The notes beneath the pieces were generated by a model that was not told the DNA's origin, made no database searches, and worked only from the letters and a program-made list of their open reading frames with translations. A stretch of 64,000 nucleotides of DNA from Flintibacter faecis. GTDB taxonomy: Bacteria > Bacillota > Clostridia > Oscillospirales > Oscillospiraceae. Position numbers and translations under genes: made by a program. Below, one piece after another: positions 42,517 to 51,810 of the stretch. Location: NCBI RefSeq assembly GCF_014287875.1, contig NZ_JACOPN010000004.1, forward strand, positions 62,001 to 126,000. Direction: 5' to 3'. The stretch's first letter is position 1; every line of letters begins with the position of its first letter.

Positions 42517-44367
42517 TTGAAAGAGACAGAAGAGTATCAGCCCTTGCTGGCCGGGATCACCGACCGGGAGGGGACAGAGCTTTGCGCCCAGCTGCGGCAG
42601 GAGCTGGTGGACGATGTGTCCAAAACGGGGGGGCATCTGGCCTCCAATTTAGGGGCAGTGGAGCTGACGGTGGCCATCCATCGGGTGTTCGACACCCGGC
42701 AGGACCGCCTGGTCTTTGACGTGGGCCACCAGTGCTACTGCCACAAGATCCTCACCGGGCGGCGGGAGGCCATGGCCACCCTGCGGCAGTATGGCGGCAT
42801 CGCCGGTTTTCCCAAGCCGGTGGAGAGCGTCCACGATGCCTTCATCGCCGGCCACGCCTCCAACTCCGTGGCGGTGGCCCTGGGTATGGTCCGGGCCCGG
42901 CAGGCGCTGGGGGAGCACTATAAAGTCATGGCCCTCATCGGCGACGGGGCCCTCACCGGTGGTCTGGCCTATGAGGGGCTGTCCAACGCCGGGGCCTGCG
43001 GCCAGCAGCTGCTGGTCATTCTCAACGACAACGGTATGTCCATCACCCCCAACGTGGGGGCGGTGGCCGATCACCTGGCCAAACAGCGCCTTAAGCCCCA
43101 GTATCTCACCTTTAAGCGGTACTATCGCCGGGTGATGAATTCCAATCAAGTAGGCCGCAAGGTATACCGCTTTACACACAAGGTAAAACAGGCGTTAAAG
43201 CAGAGCCTGCTGCCCTGCAGCATGTTCGAGAATATGGGCTTTAACTATGTGGGGCCGGTGAACGGCCACGACCTGGCCGGGCTGACCCGGGCCATGCGCT
43301 ATGCCAGGGAGCTGAACGAGCCCGTGCTGCTCCATGTGAAGACGGTAAAGGGCAAGGGTTATGCCCCGGCGGAGGAGAACCCGGACGCATTTCATGGTGT
43401 ATCCCCCTTCGACCCGGCCACGGGCAAGGCCAAAAAGAAATCGGGGGAGAATTTCTCCGCCGCCTTTGGCCGCACCCTCACCCGGTTGGCCCAGCAGGAC
43501 CGGCGGGTGTGCGCCATCACCGCCGCTATGATGAGCGGCACGGGGCTGGAGCAGTTCCAGGCCGCCTGCCCGGAGCGCTTCTTTGATGTGGGTATCGCCG
43601 AGGGCTGCGCCGTCTCCATGGCCGCCGGAATGGCCAAGCAGGGGGCGATCCCCGTGTTTGCCGTCTATTCCAGCTTTCTCCAGCGGGCCTATGACATGCT
43701 CATCCATGACGTGGCCATTGACAAGCTCCACGTGGTGCTGGGTGTGGACCGGGCCGGACTGGTGGGGGAGGACGGCGAGACCCACCACGGCGTGTTCGAC
43801 GTGGCCTTTTTAGACAGCGTCCCCGGCATGACGGTGTTGGCTCCGTCCAGCTATGCCGAACTGGAGGGGATGCTGGAGCAGGCTGTCCTCCATGTGAACG
43901 GCCCGGTGGCCATCCGCTATCCCAGAGGGGGCGAGGGGGCATATCGGGGCGATGCCGGACCCGGCCACGCCGCCGTGCTGCGTCGAGGCGATGATATCAC
44001 CCTGGTGAGCTATGGCATCCTGATCAACGACGTGCTGGAGGCCGCGGAGCTTCTGGCTGGGGAGGGCATCCAGGCGGAGGTCGTCAAACTGAACGTCATT
44101 ACCCCCCTGGACCCGGAACTGGTATTGGAGTCGGTAAAGAAAACAAAAGTTTTGTTGACCGCAGAGGACAGCGCCGCCCACGGCAGTGTGGGGGAGCGGC
44201 TGGCCGCCGCCGTGGCGGAGGCCGGACTGACCGCCAAGGTCCTCTGCCGCACCAGCGGCGACAAATTCGTGACCCACGGAGCGCTCAGCTGCCTGAAACA
44301 GGAGCTGGGACTGGACAGCGCCGGGATATTCCGCGCGGCGCTGGAGGAGGTGCGCAAGGATGGCTAA
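42517..44367 (+). CDS. dxs: 1-deoxy-D-xylulose-5-phosphate synthase
   Basis: 616 residues. First MEP-pathway enzyme; a thiamine diphosphate transketolase-like enzyme that joins pyruvate and glyceraldehyde 3-phosphate. The ThDP motif starts at GDGALTGGLAYEGL with the later NDN (ILNDNGMSI). GHQCYCHKILTGRR and VKTVKGKGYAPAE are family signatures, and DRAGLVGEDGETHHG lies in the pyrimidine domain. TTG start with GGGGGAGGA upstream. The last 8 bases overlap tlyA. Confidence 0.95.
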   Translation: MKETEEYQPLLAGITDREGTELCAQLRQELVDDVSKTGGHLASNLGAVELTVAIHRVFDTRQDRLVFDVGHQCYCHKILTGRREAMATLRQYGGIAGFPKPVESVHDAFIAGHASNSVAVALGMVRARQALGEHYKVMALIGDGALTGGLAYEGLSNAGACGQQLLVILNDNGMSITPNVGAVADHLAKQRLKPQYLTFKRYYRRVMNSNQVGRKVYRFTHKVKQALKQSLLPCSMFENMGFNYVGPVNGHDLAGLTRAMRYARELNEPVLLHVKTVKGKGYAPAEENPDAFHGVSPFDPATGKAKKKSGENFSAAFGRTLTRLAQQDRRVCAITAAMMSGTGLEQFQAACPERFFDVGIAEGCAVSMAAGMAKQGAIPVFAVYSSFLQRAYDMLIHDVAIDKLHVVLGVDRAGLVGEDGETHHGVFDVAFLDSVPGMTVLAPSSYAELEGMLEQAVLHVNGPVAIRYPRGGEGAYRGDAGPGHAAVLRRGDDITLVSYGILINDVLEAAELLAGEGIQAEVVKLNVITPLDPELVLESVKKTKVLLTAEDSAAHGSVGERLAAAVAEAGLTAKVLCRTSGDKFVTHGALSCLKQELGLDSAGIFRAALEEVRKDG

Positions 44368-45169
44368 AAAACGCTTGGATGTGGCCATGGTGGAACAGGG
44401 CCTGGCAGAGAGCCGCCAGAAGGCCCAGGCGATTATCATGGCAGGGCAGGTCTATGTCAACGGCCAGAAAGTAGATAAGGCCGGGGCCCCTGTGACGGAG
44501 GATGCCGCCATTGAGGTGCGGGGAAAAACCCTGCGCTATGTCAGCCGAGGCGGTCTGAAGCTGGAGAAGGCCATGCAGCTGTGGCCCATCACCCTGAACG
44601 GCTTTGTCTGTGCCGATATCGGGGCCTCCACCGGGGGCTTTACCGACTGCATGCTGCAGAACGGAGCGGAGAAGGTCTATGCCGTGGACGTGGGCTATAA
44701 TCAGTTGGACTGGCGACTGCGCACCCACCCCCAGGTGGTGTGCATGGAGCGGACCAACGCCCGCTATCTCACCGCCGAGCAGATCCCCCAGCCCCTGGAC
44801 TTCTTCTCGGTAGACGTGTCCTTTATTTCCTTAAATCTCATCCTGCCCGCCGTGCGGCCCCTGATGGCCGACGGGGGCGAGGGGGTCTGCCTGGTCAAGC
44901 CCCAGTTCGAGGCGGGGAAAGACAAGGTGGGCAAAAAGGGCGTAGTCCGGGACCCCCAGGTCCATCTGGAGGTGCTGGAACAGTTCCTGGTCCACGCCGC
45001 CAACGCCGGTTTTGGTGTAAAGGATATTACCTTTTCACCCATTAAAGGTCCTGAGGGGAACATCGAATACTTGGGCTATCTCTCCACTCGGGAGGTGCCG
45101 CCCTACACCGGCGACCTGGCCGCTTTGGTGGAACAGTCCCACAGCGCCTGGAAGGAGGCCGAGGGATGA
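44360..45169 (+). CDS. tlyA: TlyA family rRNA (cytidine-2'-O)-methyltransferase / hemolysin-like
   Basis: 269 residues. An N-terminal S4 RNA-binding domain (about 3-65; RLDVAMVEQGLAESRQKAQA) is fused to an FtsJ-type methyltransferase with the SAM loop CADIGASTGGFTDCML. In mycobacteria TlyA methylates 16S and 23S rRNA ribose; the clostridial homologue sits invariably in the dxs-tlyA-nadK-argR-recN cluster. It overlaps both neighbours. Confidence 0.93.
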   Translation: MAKKRLDVAMVEQGLAESRQKAQAIIMAGQVYVNGQKVDKAGAPVTEDAAIEVRGKTLRYVSRGGLKLEKAMQLWPITLNGFVCADIGASTGGFTDCMLQNGAEKVYAVDVGYNQLDWRLRTHPQVVCMERTNARYLTAEQIPQPLDFFSVDVSFISLNLILPAVRPLMADGGEGVCLVKPQFEAGKDKVGKKGVVRDPQVHLEVLEQFLVHAANAGFGVKDITFSPIKGPEGNIEYLGYLSTREVPPYTGDLAALVEQSHSAWKEAEG

Positions 45170-46038
45170 AGATCATCCTCAGCTCCAACCCCTATCGGGA
45201 CCGGGGCCTGAAAGCAGCTTTAGAGGCCCAGCGCATCTTAGAACGGGCCGGGGCTAAGACCGTATTGTGCCTGCCCTTCGTCCCCAAGAAAGGGGAGCGA
45301 GTGGAGGTGCCCCGCCACGCCAACCTGAGCGTGCTGGCCCGGGAGCTGCCCACCGCCGACCTGCTCATCTGCTTCGGCGGAGATGGGACCCTGCTTCACG
45401 CGGCCCGGGATGCCACCCTTCACGGGGTCCCCATTCTGGGGGTGAACATGGGCAGTGTGGGCTTTATGGCCGAGCTGGAGCGCACGGAGCTGAACCAGCT
45501 GGTCGGTCTGGCTCAGGGCCGCTACACCACCGAGCAGCGGATGATGCTGGACGTGCGGGTGTTTCGGGGGGAGAAACTGGTGAGCGAGGACCTGGCCCTG
45601 AACGATGCGGTGATCTCCAAGGGTTCCATCGCCCGGGTGGTGGAGCTGGACGTGCTGGCGGACCGCACCCTTGTCACCTCGGTGACGGGGGACGGGATCA
45701 TCATCTCCACGCCCACCGGGTCTACCGCCTATTCCATGGCGGCGGGAGGCCCCATTGTAGAGCCCACATCTCAGGCAATCATCGTTACTCCGGTGTGCGC
45801 CCATAGGCTCACCGCCCGGGCCATGGTGCTGTCCATGGACCGTACTGTGACCATCGCCCTGCCCAAGACAGCCCGCAAGTGTTTATACTTGTCAGTCGAC
45901 GGTGGAAAAGCCATCCGTCTCTGCGGCGGAGACCGGGTGGAGGTGAAACGCTCCCGCCACGCTACCAAGTTGGTGCAGCTGACGCACCGGAATTTCTATC
46001 AGCTTGTGAATCAGAAGTTAGGAGGCGCAGCCCAATGA
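45166..46038 (+). CDS. nadK: NAD kinase
   Basis: 290 residues. It phosphorylates NAD to NADP. The catalytic GGDGT motif is in LICFGGDGTLLHAAR. The NE/D block reads LALNDAVISKG and the second conserved loop is GDGIIISTPTGSTAYSMAAG. Starts in the tlyA stop (ATGA) and its own stop overlaps argR the same way. Confidence 0.95.
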   Translation: MKIILSSNPYRDRGLKAALEAQRILERAGAKTVLCLPFVPKKGERVEVPRHANLSVLARELPTADLLICFGGDGTLLHAARDATLHGVPILGVNMGSVGFMAELERTELNQLVGLAQGRYTTEQRMMLDVRVFRGEKLVSEDLALNDAVISKGSIARVVELDVLADRTLVTSVTGDGIIISTPTGSTAYSMAAGGPIVEPTSQAIIVTPVCAHRLTARAMVLSMDRTVTIALPKTARKCLYLSVDGGKAIRLCGGDRVEVKRSRHATKLVQLTHRNFYQLVNQKLGGAAQ

Positions 46039-46487
46039 AAAATGCCCGTCAGGCGGAGATTTTGAACATCGTCCAGACCACAGAAGTGGAGACCCAGGAA
46101 CAGCTGCTCTCAGCACTAAAGGCAAAAGGCTTTACAGCAACTCAGGCTACAGTATCTCGGGACATCAAGGAACTGCGCCTGGTAAAAGAACTCACCGGTC
46201 AGGGAAAATACCGCTATGCAGCCACTGACCGGAAGAACTCTGCCGGGACGGACACCCGGCTGCGGAATATCTTTAAGGAGGGTGTCACGTCGGTGGACGT
46301 GGCCCAGAACATCGTGGTGGTGCGCACCATGCCCGGTCTGGCCTCCGCCGCCTGCTCCGCCCTGGATGGGATGGACATCCCCGGCATGGTGGGCAGCCTT
46401 GCGGGGGATGACACGGGCATCCTCATCATGCGGGACAACGGCGCCGCCCAGAAATTCAGCAGCGAAGTCCACAAGCTGCTCACCTGA
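46035..46487 (+). CDS. argR: arginine repressor ArgR
   Basis: 150 residues. An N-terminal winged helix (about 1-70; TATQATVSRDIKELRLVKEL) binds ARG boxes. The C-terminal domain forms the arginine-binding hexamer and contains GLASAACSALDGMDIPGMVGSLAGDDT, seen here in order. It regulates arginine synthesis and catabolism, and its targets are outside this window. ATG at 46035 with GGAGG upstream; a longer frame extends into nadK and is ignored. Confidence 0.94.
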   Translation: MKNARQAEILNIVQTTEVETQEQLLSALKAKGFTATQATVSRDIKELRLVKELTGQGKYRYAATDRKNSAGTDTRLRNIFKEGVTSVDVAQNIVVVRTMPGLASAACSALDGMDIPGMVGSLAGDDTGILIMRDNGAAQKFSSEVHKLLT

Positions 46488-46521
46488 CCCCCGGTTCCAT
46501 GAAGGAGGGACGTAACACCCC

Positions 46522-48210
46522 ATGCTTTCCCTGTTGCACATTGAAAATATCGCCATCATCGAATCGGCGGATATCCGCTTTGACAGCGGACTGAATGTCC
46601 TCACCGGCGAGACGGGGGCGGGCAAGTCCATTGTTATCGATGCCATCAGCGCCGTGCTGGGCCAGCGGACCAGCCGGGAGCTCATCCGCACCGGGGCCAA
46701 GTCCGCCCTGGTCACGGCGGTGTTCACCGGTCTGCCGCCCCTGCGCTGGCTGGCGGACAACGGCGTGGACCAGGGGGAGGAACTGCTGCTCCAGCGGGAG
46801 ATCCAGGGGGACGGACGCAACGCCTGCCGTCTGAATGGACGGCCCATCACCGTGGCTCAACTGCGGGAGCTGGGCCGCTGTCTGCTGGACATCCACGGCC
46901 AGCACGACGGCCAGCAGCTGCTGGACCCCGCCTGCCATCTGGCCTATCTGGACCGCTTTGGCCGCACCCTGCCTCTGCTGGAGGATTATCAGGCCGCCTT
47001 TGCCCAGGTCAGCCGCATCCGAAAGGAGATCTCCGGGCTGAAAATGGACGATGCGGAGCGCTCCCGCCGGGTGGACACGCTGCAGTTTCAGATCCGGGAG
47101 CTGGAACGGGCCGAGCTGGTCCCCGGGGAGGACGGGGAACTCTCCGCCCGCCGCCGTCTGCTCCAGAGTTCCGGCAAACTGATGGACGGTTTGCAGGAGG
47201 GCCTGATGGCCCTGTCCGGCGGGGAGGACAGCTCCGGGGCCTGCGACCTCATCGCCCAGGCGGAGGGGGCCCTGCGGAGCATCGTCCGCTATGACCCCAG
47301 CCTGGAAGAGCTGGTCGAGCAGCTGTCCGGTCTGCGCTCTGCCGCCGACGACGCGGCGGAGCTGCTGCGGGATCAGACCCGGGAGATGGAGTTCTCTCCC
47401 GACGAGCTGGACCAGCTGGAGAGCCGCCTGGATGTGATCTACCGCCTGAAGAAAAAATATGGCTCCACCGTGGCCGAGATGCTGGACTATCTGGAGCGCT
47501 GCCGCCAGGAGCTGGACCAGATCGAGTTTGCCGACGATGCCATCGCCCGTCTGGAGAAGGAGCTGGCAAAGGCGAAGAAGGCCGCTCTGGAACGGGGCAA
47601 AAAGCTGAGCCAGGCCCGGGAAAAGGCGGCCCAGGCCCTGCAGGCCAGGGTCCAGGACGAGCTGCGCCAGCTGGATATGCCAAAGGTGCAGTTCGAGACC
47701 GAGTTCAGCCCCAGTCAGGGGGAGGACGGCATGGAGGCTGGCGGCCTGGAGCAGGCCCAGTTCCTCATGTCCGCCAACCTGGGCGAGGCGTTGAAGCCCA
47801 TCCACAAGATCGCCTCCGGCGGCGAGCTGGCCCGCATTATGCTGGCCCTGAAAAACGTGCTGGCGGAGGACGACGGCATCGGCAGCCTGGTTTTTGACGA
47901 GGTGGACACCGGCGTGTCAGGCCGGGCCGCCCAGAAGATCGCCGAGAAAATGGCCCAGGTGGCCCGGCGCAAGCAGGTGCTGTGCGTCACCCATCTGCCC
48001 CAGATCGCCGCCATGGCCGACACCCATTTCTCCGTGGAGAAGGGGGAGCGCGGCGGGCGGACCTATACCCATGTGGCCCGTCTGGACCGCCCGGGCCGGG
48101 AGCAGGAGCTGTCCCGGCTGATGGCGGGCAGCGCCCTCACCGATGCCCTGCGCCAGAGCGCCGCCGAGCTGCTGAGCCGGGCGGAGGAATATCGGGCCGG
48201 TTTAAAATAA
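46522..48210 (+). CDS. recN: DNA repair protein RecN
   Basis: 562 residues. SMC-like ATPase recruited early to double-strand breaks. Walker A is GETGAGKSIVIDAI. Two coiled-coil stretches (about 150-250 and 285-375) flank the middle. The ABC signature is in KIASGGELARIMLALK and Walker B in LVFDEVDTGVSG. The last gene of the xseA-recN operon, ended by a terminator shared with the convergent transporter gene. Confidence 0.95.
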   Translation: MLSLLHIENIAIIESADIRFDSGLNVLTGETGAGKSIVIDAISAVLGQRTSRELIRTGAKSALVTAVFTGLPPLRWLADNGVDQGEELLLQREIQGDGRNACRLNGRPITVAQLRELGRCLLDIHGQHDGQQLLDPACHLAYLDRFGRTLPLLEDYQAAFAQVSRIRKEISGLKMDDAERSRRVDTLQFQIRELERAELVPGEDGELSARRRLLQSSGKLMDGLQEGLMALSGGEDSSGACDLIAQAEGALRSIVRYDPSLEELVEQLSGLRSAADDAAELLRDQTREMEFSPDELDQLESRLDVIYRLKKKYGSTVAEMLDYLERCRQELDQIEFADDAIARLEKELAKAKKAALERGKKLSQAREKAAQALQARVQDELRQLDMPKVQFETEFSPSQGEDGMEAGGLEQAQFLMSANLGEALKPIHKIASGGELARIMLALKNVLAEDDGIGSLVFDEVDTGVSGRAAQKIAEKMAQVARRKQVLCVTHLPQIAAMADTHFSVEKGERGGRTYTHVARLDRPGREQELSRLMAGSALTDALRQSAAELLSRAEEYRAGLK

Positions 48211-48221
48211 ATAAGCAGCAA

Positions 48222-48260
48222 AATGCCGTGTACCGGAAAACCTCCGATACACGGCATTGT
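48222..48260. terminator. bidirectional terminator between recN and the NSS transporter
   Basis: AATGCCGTGTA (48222-48232) and TACACGGCATT (48248-48258) form a long hairpin with inner CCGG/CCG pairing. T-rich sequence follows on the plus strand and an A-run precedes it, serving the minus strand. Confidence 0.8.
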
Positions 48261-48270
48261 TTGTCTTGCT

Positions 48271-49710
48271 TTAGGCCACGGTCACGGTGAAGAACTGGGC
48301 CAGTTGGCCATACAGGATGAAGGCCATGCCAATGGGGGCGATGACCCGGATGGCGAAGATATAGAACCGGTAGAGCCGGGGGGAGAAGGGATTGTCCCGC
48401 TCCATCACCTCGTCCCGGATGGTGCCGGGGCCGATCTTCCAACCCACCAGCAGGGTCATGATCAAAGCGCCCAGGGGCATGGCCACGCCCTCGGAAATGA
48501 AGTCCATAAAGTCCAGCCAGGAGGCGGCCAGGTTCCGTCCCGTCTGGTGGAAGGGGACCCACAGTCCGTTGGACCCCAGGCCGTCCACCGCGACCAGGGT
48601 GCTCACGGCCATGACGGCCAGGCAGACCAGGCCCACAATGCGGCTGCGGTTGGGCTTATGGCCCTTCAGGGCGGCGTGGTCCAGGAAGAAGGTGACCATG
48701 ACCTCGGTGAGGGCGATGGCGGAGGTGATGGCCGCCAGAGAGACCAGCAGATAGAACAGCACCCCGAACAGGGGACCGGCAGTGCCCATGGCGTTGAACA
48801 CGTCCTGAAGGGTGATGAACAGCAGTTTGGGTCCGGCCAGCTCCGCCCCGGAACCGCCCAGAGCGAAGGCGGCGGGCAGCACCGCCATACCGGCCAGAAT
48901 GGCCACCAAGGTGTCAGAGATGATGATGAGGGCGGAGTTTTTCACCAGGTTCTCCTGCTTGCTGAGATAGGAGCCATAGGTGACGGTGATGCCCATGGCC
49001 AGGGACAGAGAGAAGAACATCTGCCCGCCCGCAGCGGAGAGCACCCCGAGAAAATTCTCCTTGAACATCGTGAAGTTGGGGGCAAACATAAATTTCAGTC
49101 CGTCGATTGCCCCGGGCAGGGTCAGCGCCCGGATGATGACGATGACCAGCATAACAAACAGGGCGGGCATACCCACTTTATTGAAGCGCTCGATGCCGTC
49201 TTTGATGCCGCCGCGGATGATCAAAAAGCAGATGGCGATGAACAGGAACGTGAACAGCAGAGCCATGGGCTGGTCGGTGAGCATGCTGTGAAAGGACTCC
49301 GCACCGGACAGGTGGGACAGCTGGGACAGCCCCAGCAGCTCCCCTAAGTTCAGTGCCACATATTCCATGCAGTAGCCGCCCAGCACCGTGTAAAAGCTGA
49401 GGATCAGGAAGGGGGAGAGCATGGCCAGCCAGCCAATAAAGGTCCCCACGCCGCCCCCCAGGCGCTGATAGCTGACGATAACGCTGCGGCCCACCTTGCG
49501 GCCAATGGCCAGCTCTGAGAGCATGATGGGAAAGCCGATGAGGGCGGCCAGGATCACATAGACCAGCAGAAAGGGAAACCCGCCGCTGGCCCCCATTTTA
49601 TACGGAAAAGCCCAGATATTGCCCAGCCCCACGGCGGCTCCCACCGTGGCCATCAGAAAGCCGAAATTGCTCCCCCATTGGCCGCGATGGTGTTGATGTT
49701 GATGTTCCAT
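48271..49710 (-). CDS. sodium-dependent transporter (neurotransmitter:sodium symporter family)
   Basis: 479 residues with about eleven or twelve transmembrane helices. The first helix has the family sequence FLMATVGAAVGLGNIWAFPY with the unwound Na+/substrate site, and FPIMLSELAIGRKVGRS follows. Bacterial relatives (LeuT, MhsT, TnaT) import amino acids with sodium; the substrate here cannot be named. The N-terminus has a run of His/Gln (MEHQHQHHRGQ). AGGAGG precedes the ATG on the minus strand. Confidence 0.92.
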   Translation of the reverse strand: MEHQHQHHRGQWGSNFGFLMATVGAAVGLGNIWAFPYKMGASGGFPFLLVYVILAALIGFPIMLSELAIGRKVGRSVIVSYQRLGGGVGTFIGWLAMLSPFLILSFYTVLGGYCMEYVALNLGELLGLSQLSHLSGAESFHSMLTDQPMALLFTFLFIAICFLIIRGGIKDGIERFNKVGMPALFVMLVIVIIRALTLPGAIDGLKFMFAPNFTMFKENFLGVLSAAGGQMFFSLSLAMGITVTYGSYLSKQENLVKNSALIIISDTLVAILAGMAVLPAAFALGGSGAELAGPKLLFITLQDVFNAMGTAGPLFGVLFYLLVSLAAITSAIALTEVMVTFFLDHAALKGHKPNRSRIVGLVCLAVMAVSTLVAVDGLGSNGLWVPFHQTGRNLAASWLDFMDFISEGVAMPLGALIMTLLVGWKIGPGTIRDEVMERDNPFSPRLYRFYIFAIRVIAPIGMAFILYGQLAQFFTVTVA

Positions 49711-49763
49711 TTTTTCCTCCTAATTTCTTCTCCGGCATACAGCCATCTTTTTCAATACATGTT

Positions 49764-49793
49764 ATGTTACCAGAATGACTGTAATTTCGTCAA
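49764..49793 (-). promoter_or_regulatory. promoter for the NSS transporter
   Basis: On the minus strand, TTGACG (49793-49788), 18-base spacer, TAACAT (49769-49764), about 54 bases before the ATG. Confidence 0.5.
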
Positions 49794-49854
49794 GGAAAAA
49801 TAGGCGTTTTTTATCGTTTCTGTACATTCTCTCCGGTCGGAGGGAAGATTTTTC

Positions 49855-49883
49855 TTGCCAGAGGGGAGCGCATGTTGTAAAAT
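49855..49883 (+). promoter_or_regulatory. promoter for the exported KPVIYLYP-type protein
   Basis: TTGCCA (49855-49860), 17-base spacer, TAAAAT (49878-49883), 31 bases before the ATG. Confidence 0.6.
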
Positions 49884-49914
49884 TAGGTATCCAGAAAAAT
49901 TGGAGGGATAGCCC

Positions 49915-50562
49915 ATGAAACGAAAATTGCTCCTGGCGATCCTGGCCGTTCTGGGGGTGGTGTGCATCTGCGCCGGTCTGTTCTTTTCCTTCCAAGAGGA
50001 GGACTGTTTCGCCCAGACCTCCGCAAAACCGGTGATCTACCTCTACCCCAGGGAGGAGACCAACGTGGACGTGACGCTGGACTATGACGGGCGTCTGACC
50101 TGCACCTATCCCAAGTACACGGGCGGCTGGTCCGTGACGGCCCGGCCTGATGGGACCCTCACCGATGGAGCCGGACAGAGCTACAACTATCTCTATTGGG
50201 AGGGGGAGGACCGGAACGAGTACGACTTCTCCCGTGGCTTCTGCGTGGCCGGGGCGGATTCCGCCGCCTTTTTAGAGGATGCCCTGGCCCGGCTGGGCCT
50301 CACCCGGCGGGAGGCCAACGAATTTATCGTCTTCTGGCTGCCCCAACTGGAGGAGAACCCCTATAACCTGATCGCCTTCCAGACCGATGCCTACACCGAC
50401 CACGCCCGGCTCACCGTCACCCCGGAGCCGGACACGGTGCTGCGGGTATTCATGGCCTGGAAGCCACTGGACGCTCCCGTAGAGATCGAGGCGCAGCCCC
50501 TCACTGCCCCAACTCGGGAGGGCTTCACCCTGGTGGAGTGGGGCGGCAGCCGGGTGGATTGA
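49915..50562 (+). CDS. exported protein of unknown function
   Basis: 215 residues. An N-terminal hydrophobic helix (about 5-26) is a signal peptide or anchor; the Cys at 19 and 21 lie within it rather than in a clear lipobox. The mature part begins with KPVIYLYPREETNVDVTLDY, a motif I recognise from uncharacterised bacterial proteins. Further blocks are TYPKYTGGWSVTARPDG and NYLYWEGEDRN, and the C-terminus GFTLVEWGGSRVD. No catalytic signature could be identified. It has its own promoter and GGAGG site, and is probably transcribed alone before the T-box. Confidence 0.7.
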   Translation: MKRKLLLAILAVLGVVCICAGLFFSFQEEDCFAQTSAKPVIYLYPREETNVDVTLDYDGRLTCTYPKYTGGWSVTARPDGTLTDGAGQSYNYLYWEGEDRNEYDFSRGFCVAGADSAAFLEDALARLGLTRREANEFIVFWLPQLEENPYNLIAFQTDAYTDHARLTVTPEPDTVLRVFMAWKPLDAPVEIEAQPLTAPTREGFTLVEWGGSRVD

Positions 50563-50600
50563 GCTTGTATTGACGGGACAAAAATCCCGCGAACTGTGTA

Positions 50601-50629
50601 TTGACAACGCATCCAAACTGTGCTATAAA
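50601..50629 (+). promoter_or_regulatory. promoter of the Tyr T-box operon
   Basis: Perfect TTGACA (50601-50606), 17-base spacer, TATAAA (50624-50629) with an extended -10 TGC. Transcription should start near 50636, just before the T-box leader. Confidence 0.85.
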
Positions 50630-50635
50630 TCTAAA

Positions 50636-50907
50636 TACTGCAACGAAAAGGAACAGTAGCTGCGGGCAGCCTGCGCAGAGAGCCTTCGGTCTGGTGCAAC
50701 GGAGGAGAGGTGCCCGCGGTGAATACCCCTTGGAGCAGCCGCCCGAACCGCTTATGGATGCGCAGTAGGGGACAGGCCGGGCCGCGCCCGTTACCGCGCC
50801 GGAGTCAAGCACTCCAAAAGGCTCTGCCCTGCGAGGGGCCAGGCGACCAGAGGTGGTACCGCGTTTTCACGCCCTCTGTCCGGTTTTGCCGGACAGAGGG
50901 CGTTTTT
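50636..50907 (+). promoter_or_regulatory. T-box leader, tyrosine type, with terminator
   Basis: The leader contains the conserved T-box AGAGGTGGTACCGCG (about 50850-50863) that pairs with the uncharged tRNA acceptor end. It is followed by a strong terminator: CGCCCTCTGTCCGG (50870-50883) with CCGGACAGAGGGCG (50889-50902) and TTTTT. In Stem I the specifier-loop context GTGAA-TAC-CCCTTGGAG places the specifier at 50724-50726, the Tyr codon UAC. tyrS is the second gene downstream, which agrees. Low charging of tRNA-Tyr should allow read-through into the EamA transporter and tyrS. Confidence 0.88.
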
Positions 50908-50930
50908 CGTTTGAAAAGGAGGCGTGTCCC

Positions 50931-51776
50931 ATGCAGCGGTGTACGGGAACCATATGTATTTTCCTGGCGGCGGTGCTCTACAGCATCGGCGGACTGTGCA
51001 TGAAGGTGATCCCCTGGAGCGGCCTGTCCATCAACGGGGCCCGCACCGGCATCGCTTTGATCGTACTGGTCATCTATCTGGCAGTCATCCGTCATCCCCT
51101 GCGGATGAACCGGTGGGTGGCCCTTGGCACCATGTTCATCTTCCTGACCAATGTGCTCTTTGCCATGGCCAACAAGATGACCACAGCGGCCAACGCCATC
51201 GTGCTGCAGTTTACTGCCCCCATCTTCGTCATCCTGTTCAGCATCGTCATTTTCCGCAAAAAACCGGGGGCGCTGGATCTGGCTGCCTGCGCCCTGGTCT
51301 TTGGGGGCGTGATCTTCTTTTTCCTGGACAGCCTGACCATGGGCGGAGGACTGGGCAACGTTGTCGCCCTCATCTCCGGTGCGACTTACGCCGGGGTGTT
51401 CCTGATGAACGAGCTGCCCGACAGCGACCCCATCTCCTCGGTGTTCTGGGGAGATGTGCTGTCCGCTCTCACCGGGCTGCCCTTCCTATGGAAAGAGACG
51501 GAGTTTCCCACCACGGCCCTGGTCAGCGTCGTGATCCTGGGCGTGTTCCAGGTGGCCTTTGCCTATATCCTGCTGACCATCGGCCTGAAAACCACCCCGC
51601 CGGTGACAGCCAGCCTGGTCTCCGGCATCGAGCCGGTACTCAACCCCATTCTGGTGGCCCTGTTCTATGGGGAGACAATGGGGCGCTTTGCCCTGATCGG
51701 CGCCGCCATCGTCGTTTTCGGCGTGGTTGGCTATAACGTGCTGCTGGCGAAGAAGCCAGCCGAAGAAAAAAGCTGA
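50931..51776 (+). CDS. EamA/DMT family transporter, Tyr T-box controlled
   Basis: 281 residues with ten predicted transmembrane helices in two EamA repeats (MQRCTGTICIFLAAVLYSIG at the start; VVILGVFQVAFAYILLTIGL in the second repeat). The family moves amino acids, nucleotides and other metabolites, often outward. It is the first gene after a Tyr T-box and lies 34 bases before tyrS, so a role in tyrosine or aromatic-precursor uptake is inferred from regulation. AAAGGAGGCG precedes the ATG. A short basic, Lys-rich tail ends the protein. Confidence 0.88.
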   Translation: MQRCTGTICIFLAAVLYSIGGLCMKVIPWSGLSINGARTGIALIVLVIYLAVIRHPLRMNRWVALGTMFIFLTNVLFAMANKMTTAANAIVLQFTAPIFVILFSIVIFRKKPGALDLAACALVFGGVIFFFLDSLTMGGGLGNVVALISGATYAGVFLMNELPDSDPISSVFWGDVLSALTGLPFLWKETEFPTTALVSVVILGVFQVAFAYILLTIGLKTTPPVTASLVSGIEPVLNPILVALFYGETMGRFALIGAAIVVFGVVGYNVLLAKKPAEEKS

Positions 51777-51810
51777 AGATCCACACACATTGAGATAAGG
51801 AGAGAATCAA

